Positions 23,106 to 34,939 of a DNA stretch of 64,000 nt are shown here, one piece after another. Position numbers and translations under genes: made by a program. The stretch comes from Pristionchus mayeri. Taxonomy: Eukaryota > Nematoda > Chromadorea > Rhabditida > Neodiplogasteridae. The stretch covers positions 4,650,001 to 4,714,000 of the forward strand of contig BTRK01000001.1 of the NCBI GenBank assembly GCA_036245805.1, written 5' to 3'. Under the pieces are notes generated by a model. The model ran no database searches and had not been told where the DNA came from. It saw nothing but the letters and a program-made list of their open reading frames with translations. Position 1 is the first letter of the stretch. Every line of letters starts with the position of its first letter.

Positions 23106-25970
23106 AACTCTAGGCTCTCGTGTCCTTCTTCCGTCACAATGTCCAATTGTTGCATGTTCTTCTAACGACTTTTAAATTGTTCTACATGTAATCACCTCTC
23201 TCAGGTCATGGTTGATCCCTTTGACAAGATGCCAGAAGTCGAGAAGATGCTTGATGGTCTTGAAGTCATCTCTAAGCATCTTCCCTATCTTGGCATCATT
23301 GTCCGTGCTCACCGACCGAATCTACAAGCATGTTGTACTAACCACCCACCCCATTGTCATGCATGAGTGTCTCCACCAAGTTCACTTTGCATTCCAAAAA
23401 AACGTGAAATCACCTCGTACAGCATCGCTAACAACTTCTTCAGCCCCACCCTCACTCCTTCCTTCTCCATCCTCCCACTGATCCCATCTGAATGAGTCGT
23501 GTCATATCATTATTTAGATTATGTATACCGATGCCTCTCATATACTTGTGCATATTTACAACCAGCAGAACTTGATTCGTTTCTAGGTCGATGAAGGAGA
23601 TCGTCCCGTTCAGAGCGGTGAAGCCGGGCCTACTGTAGCGCCCGTCGATCGAGAGGTCGATTCCTCTCCTCTTCAAGTTAGTTTCCAGATTTATTATTAA
23701 TTAATAAAGCTCTAGCGTGTCACTGTAACGCCTAGTTAAGAGATACTGTAACCTAACAACAACGGCGTAAGGCATAAATGTCAACGCCAGCGGCGACAGA
23801 AGGGTACTGAGTGCGCAAGCATGTAAAAATCCATAGGTAGGTCAAGACTAAGTACCGTACCCAATCGATCCTAGAGTACCACTGGATACTGTATCTAACT
23901 ACCGTAACCCTCGATTCTCACTAACTGACTTTATTTTCAAAAAAAGTTAGAGTACCGTACCTAATCGACTCTACAGTACCCCCGGATACAGTATACCATT
24001 ACCGTAACCCGATTATCGCAAACTAGCTTTATTTTTTTCGAAAAGTTCTGGAACAGTACCCAATCAATTCTACAGTACCAAAGTAATTACAGTAATCCAG
24101 TTCCTTGGGTCAAACAGTTTTCAAAAATTGTCAAACATTTTTCTAAAATTTTTAAATCGATTATAAAATGCTTATACAGTAATTGGAGATGCGGAAGGAT
24201 ACATTACAACAATTTTAAGCTAGATTTTGGATTTTTAGAAAAATGTTTGAACCAAGGAAATTTGCTATGGTAGTTTCTTGGGTACGGTACTCTAACTTTT
24301 TGAAAATAAAGTCAGTTTGTGATAATCGGGATTACGGTAGTGAGATACGGTACCCGGGGGTACTGTAGAGTCGATTTTGTACGTTACTTGACCAGCTGTG
24401 TCCTACCTCTCGATTTTCACCATGAATATCTATTTTTACATATTTGCGCACCGCCCCAAATTTGGGGCGGCGCTTGGTACTGCCCTGTTGCCGCCGGCGT
24501 GGACACCTATGGCGTAAGGTGTTAGGTAGGATAATAATAAGCTTATGTAAGTAGTGATTAATATAGAATAATATTCAAATATAGTAGCTGTTGAGCAGTT
24601 ATATGTAGATAAAACGACTGGAAAATAGATCTACTCGCTTTACAGTTGTTCAATTAATCCGCAATGTTTAGTTACTTACCCTTGCAACATTTCGAACAAT
24701 ACTCTTTACTTGTCTCATGTGTCTTTCGTAGACAATGTCTACTGCAGGCAGCACGAGCCTCGAGAGGAGGTCGTACTCTGTACGAGGAGCGGGAAGGGCC
24801 AATCCGAGGACGTCACCAAACTCGGCCAGTCGCTGAGCCACATGCAGGTGAGAATTTCAAAATGTTGTAAAGGTAAATACCGGGAGCGACAATCCAGTCG
24901 TGTGGGCTGCAGTGGCTATCTTTGCATTGCCTTCGTAGAATCGGCCACAGAGACGGGGTTGAGAGGGCCAGGATGAGTTTACACACTTATCGCACTTCCA
25001 CTTCAGGACTACGACCGATCCGTGAGTGGAGAACGAGATGGAGTTGATGGAGGGATCACCACAAGAAGGGCAGCGGACGAACAGATTGAGGAGGGAAGAG
25101 GAGGAGATGAGCAAGTATGGGGGCAGATCAGGGAGAGCGTAGTCTATCGACTCGGTAGAATCGACTGTTTGTTGAGACGACTCCTGTAGATATTCGTGTA
25201 AAAATCGGATAATAATGTACATTCGTTGATATTTATTGCTGACCATTTCTGTTCTGTACTCCGACTCCTGTGATGGACACTCGAAAGAATTCTGAATAAA
25301 GCTATGCTAACCCCAATCGACTAAACTGATTCACCATGGATGCTAAGCGAGGCACTGTGGGAGCACTTGTTGATGAATCTCTCGACAGTGGAGGAAACGA
25401 GTCGCCACTAGGGTCATTGGTGGCAAGTGATGCGATGCGTGAGAGTGGAGGGAGGGATTCCCCATCGGTCTCGCCTCTACGAGCATCATCGAGAGGCTCC
25501 GCTCGCTGAGTTTTCAGATGTTATTCTTATTATTTCTGTTTCATCCCTTGTGATTCATCCCTTCGATATGTATCTCCCTCACTCATTCCCATCGATTAAA
25601 AAATTACTTGATCTGTCTGTCTGGCTGTTGTTACGAATAAGGCGAGGCATAGTGGGCGAGCGAGGGGCTTCTCTTCTGCACTATAATTCAGCGGACATTG
25701 TTACAGGCTGCCCCTACTAGAAATGCTATGGTTTCTCACTTCGATGGGATTGCCGTCATCGCCGAAGTGTACTCCGCACCACAAGATTCGTAAAGGAGGA
25801 GTGGCGCCCATGCGATCACGGTACATGTGAAGCATGTCCGCTCTCTTATCAGGAGGGAGCGCAAGTCGATCAACCCACCATTCTTGTTTATGGGGCAGCG
25901 AATTCGCCGGGAAACTACGCATTCCCCCATTAGCGCCCGATGATCCACAAAGCGCACAACTACGAACCAT
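23090..25970 (-). CDS. THAP-like zinc finger plus DDE-transposase-like protein, 8 open exons, ~459 aa
   Basis: Exons (minus): 25970-25740, 25505-25335, 25291-24881, 24832-24680, 23670-23529, 23487-23414, 23321-23196 and tentatively 23161-23090. All phases agree and there are no stops. Exon 1 is a C2CH THAP-type DNA-binding domain: CALC near the start, FPA, two tryptophans, and WCGVHF closing the motif. Exon 2 is an S/P-rich linker. Exon 3 has a C..C / C..C cluster and then WPSQP, followed by EGN. Exon 5 has IDGRYSRPGF, the conserved first catalytic-Asp region of an animal transposase-like family. Exon 6 has MEKEGV; exon 7 has KMLRDDF and DFWHLVKG. These occur in the same order in that family. 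The family link is from memory of motif order. The gene is either a fairly recent transposon copy or a domesticated one. The C-terminus looks short, and the exon 5 acceptor (TTGAAG) and exon 8 are the weakest calls. Confidence 0.7.
23749..24533. mobile_element. Foldback of the TACCGTA family inside intron 4 of the THAP gene
   Basis: Imperfect arms pair CTAACAACAACGGCGTAAGG (left) with the inverse of CCTATGGCGTAAGGTGTTAGG (right). Inside each arm a unit of roughly 80-100 bp built from GTACCGTACC, AATCGAT, ACTACCGTAACCC and CTTTATTTT is repeated two or three times. The centre is near 24170. A relative is at 28005-28700. The gene's exons on both sides remain in phase. Confidence 0.8.
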
Positions 25971-26018
25971 TGCGTATTCTAAACGATATGGTTGATAAAA
26001 TACGACGGATTTATGCAC

Positions 26019-26558
26019 GACTGATCATAAAGAACCTGGTAATCACGTTTTTTACAAAGAAAATGCACAAAAATGGGATAAGCATGTCGAAATACGTAAC
26101 TTGAACTGAAAATATGAGGGTGAAAAGAATTGATGCGCACAAGCACTCGAAGGAACTGTAACTAAGCATCCAAGTATTCATAACTAGAGAACCCGTAAAC
26201 CAGACGCCTACTTACAACAAAATTTATGGAAATTTGAAAGCTCATTCCCTAGGAAAAAAGATCGATAGCATCCCCTTACCGCAGCCGGTGCCTCGGAGCC
26301 GGACGCGCAGTCTGCATAATAGGCGAATTTGCTAAACTACGTAAAAGTGACATTTTTTTTGCTTTATTTAGCAAGGAGGCGGGGTTTTGCCGATCCTCTG
26401 CCTACCGTAATCGTCACTTATTTTTACTTTTTCCTGCTTAAATTTAATTATTTTAAAATTTTTTTATAGTGTTTTCGTATCATACTGGGGAGATAAATAA
26501 TATGGAATGCAATCATTTTTGACCGCCGACTACCTTTAAGTCATTTTTTTTCAAAACT
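26019..26558. other. Intergenic, no gene seen
   Basis: This lies upstream of the THAP gene. It contains a GC-rich patch (26275-26340) and a TACCGTAATC word at 26403. No promoter element could be recognised. Confidence 0.35.
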
Positions 26559-26665
26559 TGGTTTTAGACTAATGTTGACATGCTGAATCGATCTGTGTCA
26601 ATAGTTAATTCAAATTAACAAATTTATATTTGTTATGAAAATTCGAAAAATTATTTCTCGAATAC
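26559..26665. repeat. Left remnant of a foldback interrupted by mariner
   Basis: TTGGTTTTAGACTAATGTTG through TTATTTCTCGAATAC matches the arm at 16193-16300. It resumes after the mariner at 27913 with AAATAACCCCTCTCC, so the mariner sits inside an older copy of this foldback. Confidence 0.8.
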
Positions 26666-26667
26666 TA

Positions 26668-27912
26668 TCAGGTTGGCGGGAAAGTCTTTGTGTATCGATT
26701 TGTTATAACACTGCTCTTCGCAAGTGTACTTTGGCATCTCCTCGCTCCTAGTGAATAACAGTCAGTGATTGCACTTTATAGTAATCAACTCCCCATTCCC
26801 TTTCCTTCAGTCAAGCTCTAGTAGATCAACGATGTATGTTCCTGAAGCCACCCACTTCCGACATGTTCTGCTTTACCTATCTCTATCCTACACCACGATG
26901 AAGGATTAGGAGACCCTACTGAAGAATGTGTATAACACACATGTCCCCTCTACAACACCTTCAGGAATTTGATCCATCTCTTCGAAGAAGACGACTTTTC
27001 CCTCAATGAATCTGATCGATCTGGGATACCGCGATAGTTGCATTTTGAGACTTTGAAGAAAGCAATTGAAACGGACTCATTTCAAAGTGCACGTGAAATT
27101 ACAATTGCACGTAGAGTCCACCATATCACTGTCAGAGAAGGCTTGAGATCTCTTGGAATGAGGAAATTTATCGGTCGATACCCAATGAGCTGATCGAAGC
27201 CAGCCATGACCGTTGAGTCGATGTTTCCATTACTCTCATCATTCTCCGAGGTGGGGATCGATGGCTGGAACGGCTCATAGCGGGGAATGAGAAGTGGGTC
27301 CCCTACGATAACAACCACATGAGAGCTCAGCGGGTTGGAGAAGGAGAGACTCGACAAGGTGCCCCCAAACTTGACCTGCACCCCAAGAAAAACAAGCTGT
27401 CAATGTGGTGGGGAGTGGATGGCGTGATCTACTAGGAGCTACTCCCTGAGGAGATGAAAATCACGTGGGCCAAGTACGTTACATACCTACAGAATTTGAA
27501 GTTGGAAGTCGATCGGTCATAGCTAAATGACAAGATAGTGTATAATAAGTAAAATGATCCCCGTCCCCAGGTCTCCAATCAAGTCAAGCAGGAACTGGCT
27601 GGATATGGATGGATGGTTCTCCCTCATCCCCCGTATTCTCCTGGAATAGCCCCGTCTGAATACTCGCTGTTCGAAGACCTGGCCTATGTTCTTAGAGATA
27701 GGTCGTTCAATTACCGTGGAAGTCTCGAGTATGCTCTCAAGCAATACTTTGATTCGCTCCCAGGCGGGTTCTAAAGGGAGGGGATCCATACATTGCAGGT
27801 ACGTTGGACACATATCGTCAATAATGAGGACAAGTATAATTGAACGTATGCTTTTCCCTTCCCCAAGAAATAAAGTTTTGAAAAATACACAAAGACTTTC
27901 CCGCCAACCTAA
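26668..27912 (+). mobile_element. mariner-family transposon with 28-bp TIRs and TA duplication
   Basis: The left terminal repeat AGGTTGGCGGGAAAGTCTTT reappears inverted at the right (about 27885-27911), with TA on each side. This terminal sequence is characteristic of mariner elements. The interior is a decayed transposase. A lone fragment of another copy's end is at 40301-40350. Confidence 0.92.
26832..27843 (+). pseudogene. Decayed mariner transposase
   Basis: Across several frames and stop codons the order of mariner motifs is kept: HFRHVLLY at the N-terminus, DFSLN, the block HPKKNKLSMWWGVDGVIY (equivalent to the family's HPKK...CVWWDW...) and a C-terminal LFEDL...FDSLP segment. There are many stops and shifts, so no active enzyme. 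The cut-and-paste activity that moved it must have come from elsewhere or earlier. Confidence 0.85.
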
Positions 27913-28004
27913 TAAAAATAACCCCTCTCCAATTTTTGGATATGTTGTTGAGCGTGATGAATACTACCTTACAATTTTTTTCGATTTTTTGCTTTTTTTT
28001 TCGA

Positions 28005-28700
28005 AGTCAAAGTACCGTACCCAATCGATAGTACAGTACCACCAGATACCGTACATGACTACCGTAACCCCGATTATCGTGAATTAACTTAATTTCTAAG
28101 AAGTCCTGGTACCGTGCACAATCGATCTGGTGTCGTGCCCGATCGATTGTACAGTAGCCAACTGACTACCGTAACCCAGTTCCTTGGGTCAGATCCAGTT
28201 CCTTGGGTCAAACATTTTTTTAAAAAATGTCAAACATTTTTCTAAAAATCCAAAATCTAACATAAAATGTTTCTACACTAACAATATATACGGTAGAATA
28301 CTCTAAATAATTTTGCAATCGATTTTAAATTTTTAGAAAAATGTTTGACCCAAGGAACTAGATCTGACCCAAGGAACTGGGTTACGGTAATCAGTTGGCT
28401 ACTGTACAATCGATCGGGCTCGACACCAGATCGATTGTGCACGGTACCAGGATTTCTTAGAAATAAAGTTAGTTCACGATAATCGGGGTTACGGTAGTCA
28501 CATACGGTATCTGGTGGTACTGAACTATCGATTGGGTTCGGTACTTTGACTTTTTAATTTTGGTACGGTATTTTCAATTTTTGAAAAAAAGTTAGTTGGC
28601 GATAATCGGGATTACGGTAGCTATATACGGTATCAGGAAGTACTTTACTATCGATTGGTACAGTACTTAGTCTTGACCTACCCATGACCTACCATCAATT
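28005..28700. mobile_element. Foldback of the TACCGTA family
   Basis: Arms with GTACCGTACCCAATCGAT..., ACTACCGTAACCCCGATTATCG and twofold CCAGTTCCTTGGGTCA pair across a centre near 28260. The right side carries one extra unit (28560-28690). It is the same family as 23749-24533; the CCTTGGGTCAAACA core is shared. Confidence 0.85.
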
Positions 28701-29230
28701 TTTTGACCATGACCATGAATAGGGGTTCATTGATGAGCACTGCCTGACAAGCAGCCGCCAGTGCTGGGCAACTATGAACCGAACATTTTTTTTATTTATA
28801 ATTTTTTTGGATTGGACTTCAGTTCTTCATTATTATCCTCGCAGCAGCTCACAAAATGCATGCGAATCCAGCAACACTAATTATCCAGTCTAAAATCATG
28901 CGGATTTCAGTGCTTTCACACTATTCCTTTACGTAAAATGCAATCACTCTCTTTTTGCATTTTACGTAAATTTTGGAATACTTGTTCTCGAAGATATAAA
29001 AGAGGTAAAACTATTATTTTTGAGAGGTAGAGGCAGATTCGTGAAACTCACCTTCCGAAATTCGAACAGTCTCAGAAAATTCAGTATTTGCGAATTCTTA
29101 CAGATTCGTTAGTAACATGATACATTGGGGACACATTTCAATTGAATTTTCTTTCATCTGTACATATTTTGTATCTCTTTATTCGTGTCGTTGTGCGTTC
29201 TCATGTTACACTTTTTCCATAGCACGTTTA
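28701..29230. other. Intergenic, no gene seen
   Basis: Short inverted words (TGCATTTTACGTAAA and its inverse around 28930-28975) form a small hairpin. Nothing else is recognised. Confidence 0.35.
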
Positions 29231-30432
29231 TTGAATTTATCAATGGGGATGCGGGAGTTTTGGGGGGGATGATTTTTTTTTCTTCTATCGTAGATCCAGA
29301 AAATATTGAAAATGCAATTCTTGAGCGTTGGTCGATACCCTGAATGAATTTCATCGTGCAGTTATGATTCAACATATCACTTCTCCCCTCTCACTCGATG
29401 GCGCGACAATCAACTTGAGAGACGCGCCAATCTCCCTTTGTTCAAAACTCCCCCATAGAATGAGTTGAAACTCATTCGAAACCACTTCTCTCTCTCCCCT
29501 CTGACTCGAGTCGATGGCGCGATAATCAACTTGAGAGACGCGCCAATCTCCCTTTGTTCAAAACTCCCCCACAGAATGAGTTGAAACTCATTCGAATCCA
29601 CTACTCTCTCCCCCTCTGACTCGAGTCGATGGCGCGATAATCAACTTGAGAGACGCGCCACTCTCATTTTGAGTCTCTCTTTCATTCATTTCGACTATTT
29701 CCCCCTGCGCCGAACGGTCGTCTCGCCTATTTTTTTCTTCGTTGAACTAACCTTTGGAATGATGTAATTTCGCTTGTTTAAATTATTTTCCAATTCATTC
29801 GATTCATAATTAGCCGCCAATTAAGGACTCAGTTCTACCTAAATTGGTTTTATGCAACTGCTTACCTTGGACCTCCAGGAATATTCCAAAATTCAGGCAA
29901 ATTTGCATAATAAAGTTCAATTCAGGATGAAGCCCTTAATTACTAATTATGAATCAGATGAATTGAAGAATAATTTAAACAAGCCAACTTACATGATTCC
30001 GAAGGTTAGTTCAACGAACAAAGAATAGGCGAGACGACCGTTCGGCGCGGGGGGAAATAGTCGAAATGAACGAAAGAGAGACTCAAAATGAGAGTAGCGC
30101 GTCTCTCAAGTTGATTAGCGCGCCATCGACTCGAGTCAGAGGGGGAGAGAGTAGTGGATTCGAATGAGTTTCAACTCATTCTGTGTGGGAGTTTTGAACA
30201 AAGGGAGATTGGCGCGTCTCTCAAGTTGATTATCGCGCCATCGAGTGAGAGGGGGAGAAGTGATATGTTGAATCATAACTGCAAGATGAAATATATTCAG
30301 GGTATCGACCAACGCTCAAGAATTGCATTATTCAATCGTAAATTTTCTGGATCTACGATAGAAGAAAAAAATATCATGCCGAAGAAGGCTATCATTCCCC
30401 CGAAACTCCCGCATCCCCATTGATAAATTGAA
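29231..30432. mobile_element. 1.2-kb foldback with ~118-bp tandem units in its arms
   Basis: ATTTATCAATGGGGATGCGGG at the left end pairs with its inverse at 30407-30428; the centre is near 29870. The left arm holds three copies of GATGGCGCG..TCAACTTGAGAGACGCG (about 29396, 29513, 29624) and the right arm only two, so the arms have changed copy number independently. Confidence 0.88.
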
Positions 30433-30437
30433 TTCAT

Positions 30438-30740
30438 TTAAAGAAGGGGTAACACGAATGAATGTTAGGGAGTCCCACCACGAAGATATAACACACTATC
30501 CGAGATAATCGGAATAGACTTGGCACTGGCCGAAAATTCGAATTCCTGCTAACTTCACCAGTAGGTCGGCCTCCAGGAGGGAAACCGACGAGCATCGTCA
30601 GAATGTCGATCCGCATCCGCGCGGGCGGGGCGCGGAATTTGAAAAATTAACTACGGTAGCTTCGAAATTTTAAAAGCGACTCCTATGACTGCGGCGATAG
30701 GGGCGCTGCATCCCTTGACAAATTCTAAGACTTTTTTATT
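30438..30740. repeat. Lone end of a TTAA MITE and unassigned sequence
   Basis: TTAAAGAAGGGGTAACACGA and the following roughly 35 bp match the left end of the complete MITE at 37498-37792. The other end is not found here. Confidence 0.6.
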
Positions 30741-31311
30741 CCGGAGAGTTTGTCGATCAGATTCCATCTAACGCCTGAAATCGATAATTCCACTTTTAGT
30801 TCGTACATGAAAGCAGTTCCCCAGAAATTTTTCAAGAACTCCCCTAAATATAATTGGTGATCTAGCTTCTGCTTGACTCGATACATTCTCACATAGAATA
30901 GCGCGATTCAACAAGACGCGTAAGTTGGTCAAAATAAATTTTGAATGAATTATGGTGTAATTTTTGGGTTACGGTATGCGAGTGCGAAGTTAGGGCGACA
31001 TTTCCCAACAGGTGTTAAATGGTCTGAAAATCAATTTGAAGCTATCCTACACCAATTGGGAAAAGTCGTCCAACTTGTGCACTCACCTACAGTAACCCAA
31101 AAATTACACCATAATTCATTTTGACCAACTTACGCGTCTAGTTGAATCGCGCTGTTCTACGGGAGTAGGTATCGATTCAAGTAGAAGCTAGATCACCAAT
31201 AATATTTAGGGGAGTTCTTGAAAAATTTCTGGGGAACTGCTTTCATGTACGAAACAAAAGTGGAATTAGCGATTTCCGGCCTTAGATGGAATCTGATCGA
31301 AAAACTCTCCG
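30741..31311. mobile_element. 571-bp foldback
   Basis: CCGGAGAGTTTGTCGATCAG pairs with the inverse CTGATCGAAAAACTCTCCG at the right; the arms of about 260 bp meet near 31030. No coding capacity. Confidence 0.9.
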
Positions 31312-31985
31312 AAGTAGTGATGCCGCTGCTTCCAACCCGGCGCGAATAGTGCGCGCGGCGATGAGAAGAGCAAGGGAAGAACGCGAGCGTCGGAATCGTT
31401 GCGATGCGCAATGGGAGAGATTTGCTCGTGGCTTCACGGGTATTCGTTCTTTCTGATATGTTAACAAACATCCGTTAAAGAACAATTACAATTGTGCATC
31501 AATATTATACAATGATAATATGTCAAATTCAGATTGAGGGACAATGAGAAAATCGATCAATTTTATCGTCATTTTTGCATAATCTTAGTCTTTTCTACGA
31601 AGGGGGTAAGGAACTGCGTCAACGCGATATGAAGAATATATAATTATTTTAACAGAGCTGCGCAGAATTAGTAATGCACTAAATCTCGCAGTCGTATCAT
31701 TATTCAAACTGTCTCTCTACCTTGATGGCGAAATAGTGTATTGAATTACAACAACCAACAATGTTTTTTGATTTGACTAAGGTAAGTTGTTTATTTTATT
31801 TGATCTTGCCAACGCCTCACAATTGCTGATTGGTTTGCTAACGCTTTATCTTCCCACTTCGCGGACATTTACCTCTCGAACTTCTAACCATAAGTCTCTA
31901 GCTCAATTTTGAACGAAGTTATGACAGTGATAAATTTGTTGCGAAACTTTTGTCCGGTACTGTACTCTGATAAACTGTTCATTTC
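31312..31985. other. Intergenic, no gene seen
   Basis: A GC-rich patch (31320-31440) gives overlapping chance frames. The rest is AT-rich with no features. Confidence 0.35.
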
Positions 31986-32359
31986 AATTTCACACCGTGT
32001 CAAAGGGGGAAATAAAGCTCATTAGCATGGCGCGCTCAGTTCCTCTGCGTCTCTGCCCCGTCAAGTATATTGAAGTGTGAAACATATCTAAACTATTTTG
32101 ATTTCCTCTGCGTCTCTGCCCCTACGAGAGTTTGGGGCAGAGCCGCAGAGGACGCGATGTGAAACATATTGCAAACGAATTTGTTTTTTACCATAATCTT
32201 TATCGACGATATTAGTATATGAATTATCACGAGTCTTCTAAGAGATTGCATGAATACGGACCCTCTGAGGAACTAGGAGCCGACAATTTGAGTAATATTC
32301 TCGAGATATTTATGCTAGAGTATATCAGGGGCGAAACAACTTTTGGTTTTGGCCATTTT

Positions 32360-32500
32360 TTTTCTGGAACCGGCTTTTAAGCATTTTCCGGTTCCGCAAC
32401 CGGTCCTGCCATAGATTAGCTCCCAGATGTGCTACGATACGGAGGTTGGGCTCAAAATGTGCGGAAAATTATTTCCAACAACTTTTATGTTGAAATGGAA
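32360..32500 (+). repeat. Dispersed repeat C
   Basis: The block AACCGGCTTTTAAGCATTTTC...AGCTCCCAGATG...GGGCTCAAAATGTG recurs twice at 40400-40535 and 40655-40790 with roughly 80% identity by eye. Confidence 0.75.
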
Positions 32501-33099
32501 GATGAGAGACTTTGTCTTCATGCTCTAAAAATCGCAAAAGTGATTCCCAAATCAGAAAATTAATCCTACCGGATCGGGGACCCCATATTTAGAACATTTT
32601 GAATACAGATTCGGATTCTACGGAATCAATATAGTCATAGAAAAAATCACCTAATGTCGGTAGGTGTGGTAACATACTGTTATGAGGCTAAATACATCAA
32701 AAATAGCCTAATTTTCAGAATCAGTAAAAAAATAGAGTACGTGTTCCGGAGTCTGAAAAATCGAACATTTGGGGGTCGAAACTAAACATTGTGGCCTTCA
32801 AATGCTTCATCATTACCAATAGTTCCATTTCTGGACTTCTGACACCAATTGAAGAGATTTTGTTTTTCGTCGAAAAATCTCATTTTTTATCCGAAAATGT
32901 CGCCTAATATTTTTCATGTGGTATCCTGATATTAGTGAGTCCGTGCTGCCCTCGCACTTTGTACTTATTTTAGAATGAAAAGATCCGCTGAGAAAGTACA
33001 TTATATAGGTTACTTAAATCAAATAAAAAATTGCATCAGCATAAACGATAATAGAACATAATATACCAAAATATAATCGGTGAACATTTTGATTTCGAA

Positions 33100-33765
33100 A
33101 TATTTCGGCGATAAACAGTTCTCGGTACTGCAAAAACAACTCAGTAGCCTGCTCAGAAACCATTTTCGGAAAATTCTGCAAATCAGAGTTTCAAAATCGA
33201 CCATCAAAGTTTAGTAGGATGTGAAACTTATGCGAAATTTGCGATTTTTTCTAAAAGACGACTGTTTTCGGCACTTCAAAGACATCTCCTCAGTAGCCAA
33301 ATGAGCTAGGAGGATGCGGTTTGTCTAGAAATGCTCAGAAACCCTTTTCGAAGAGATCTGTAAGTCAAATTTTTCATTTTCGACCTTAATCGTTTCTTAA
33401 GTAAGGAAACGTTCTCAAAACCTGCGATTTTAGCTAAAAAACTACAGTTTCGGCACTTCAAAGACATCTCCTCAGTAGCCAAATGAGCTAGGAGGATGCG
33501 GTTTGTCTAGAAATGCTCAGAAACCCTTTTCGAAGAGGGTCTGTAAGTCAAATTTTTCAATTTCGACCGTAAACGTTTCTTAAGTGAGGAAACGTTCTCA
33601 AAACCTGCGATTTTGGCTAAAAAACTACAATTTTCGGCGCTTCAAAGACATCTCCTCAGTAGCCAAATGAGCTAGGAGGATGCGGTTTGTCTAGAAATGC
33701 ACAGAAACCCTTTTCGAAGAGATCTGTAAGTCAAATTTTTCAATTTCGACCTCAATCAAATGTTA
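33100..33765 (+). repeat. ~183-bp tandem repeat, 3 good copies plus a decayed one
   Basis: The phrase ATGAGCTAGGAGGATGCGG starts at 33301, 33483 and 33667, giving periods of 182 and 184 bp. Each unit also contains CACTTCAAAGACATCTCC (CGCTTC in the third) and a CCCTTTTCGAAGAG segment. A half-conserved unit precedes at 33100-33240. Confidence 0.9.
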
Positions 33766-33989
33766 TGACCTCCGGCATGAAGCACTATCGGGCCGTCTCA
33801 AAGAAGAAATTCACTAATAACATGGCAGTGCATATCTCTGAGATAAGCTATGACTCATTTTCATTTCGTGTGACCCTCCCAATCATTTCTGTTATCGATT
33901 TTCTCTGACCGCTCTCGCCTCGGACGAGAGTGAGGAATGGCGCGCCATGGTAATGAGCTTTGTTCCCCTCTTTGACACGGTGTGAATTT

Positions 33990-34939
33990 CCCTTCACCTT
34001 TTGAGGAGCAGTTCAGTTGAGCCATAAGAAAAAATAAAATTTCCTAGGTATTGCCTCATTCTGATGCACAGACTTGAAGATAAATCGTGCGAAACACATG
34101 TGTCGATGCTCATCTCTTTGCATCTCTCTATTATAAAATAACTGTTTTCATTATTTTAGTCATGTGAATCATCAATATTCGAGTATAAAACATACGTAGT
34201 GGAGGTTGTCAGGCGAGTTATTTCAAGAGCTCCTTCCATGTGGAGGAGAATCGGCACGTGTGCGACTACTTCGATAATACTTCGAAGTTGCTCTCGCTGG
34301 CTGTTCTAACTCTCGCTCTTTACACTTACCATACCACTTCAAATCGCAGCTACATTGGGTGGGGTAAAAAGAGGTAGAACATCACTGGAATTTTGCTATG
34401 GCCGGCAATTATTAGTTGGTAGTATGGAAACGAAATGATACATTGATTAGCCATAGTGGTCACCCGACAATACAAGTGAATCTATCAACAAAGAATGTAC
34501 CAATCTAGTATTGCGAGAAGAAGAGAATCTGCGAGTGGCTGAGTGCTCTGAGAAGCTGGGTTTTTCGAAATTAGTTGATAAGAATGATAAGTAAAATACG
34601 AAAAATACTAAAATAAATTTTAATATTCGTTATATTTATAATTTAATCCCTTTTGATCAAAAATTTAGAGTTAGTCGTCAATTTTTTACTCCATGATTTG
34701 TGTTTCACATCTACCATAAATCTAGGGAGAATTGTTATCGGGGATCAGCACTGCCTTTCTCGTGTAAAATTAATAGTTTCAATCAAAAATGTTGCCTGAC
34801 TCTCTACTTTGTAAACGGGTGCACGCATTGGTTTCTGCATCCAGAGAGATGAGAGAAATCTGGATTAATTTCCTCCCTTCTCTATGCTCAGTCAGTCTCA
34901 ATCAGTCTCCCGAGCATTGTGTGCTCCATACATAATATT
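33990..34939. other. Repeat-rich intergenic, no gene seen
   Basis: AT-rich sequence with scraps of repeat B (for example 34190-34240). No coding region or element end could be defined. Confidence 0.35.

Larger units (their letters stand above)
31986..33989. mobile_element. 2.0-kb element with ~50-bp terminal inverted repeats
   Basis: AATTTCACACCGTGTCAAAG at 31986 reappears inverted at 33970-33989, and the pairing runs about 50 bp inward to CATGGCGCGC. The interior has no transposase. It carries a hairpin (32104-32151, CCTCTGCG...CGCAGAGG), a copy of repeat C (32360-32500) and a 183-bp tandem array. It is likely a non-autonomous DNA transposon. Confidence 0.75.

Noticed and set aside
23212..23481. 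Plus-strand frame containing DPFDKMPEVEKML
   Set aside because: It is the antisense of transposase-like exons on the minus strand, which show family motifs and phase-consistent splice sites.
24734..24847. Plus-strand exon-like block with acceptor and GTGAGA donor
   Set aside because: The minus strand of the same bases encodes the conserved exon 4 of the THAP/transposase-like gene, so the plus-strand signals are coincidental.
27082..27381. 99-aa minus-strand frame within mariner
   Set aside because: Antisense to the decayed mariner transposase.
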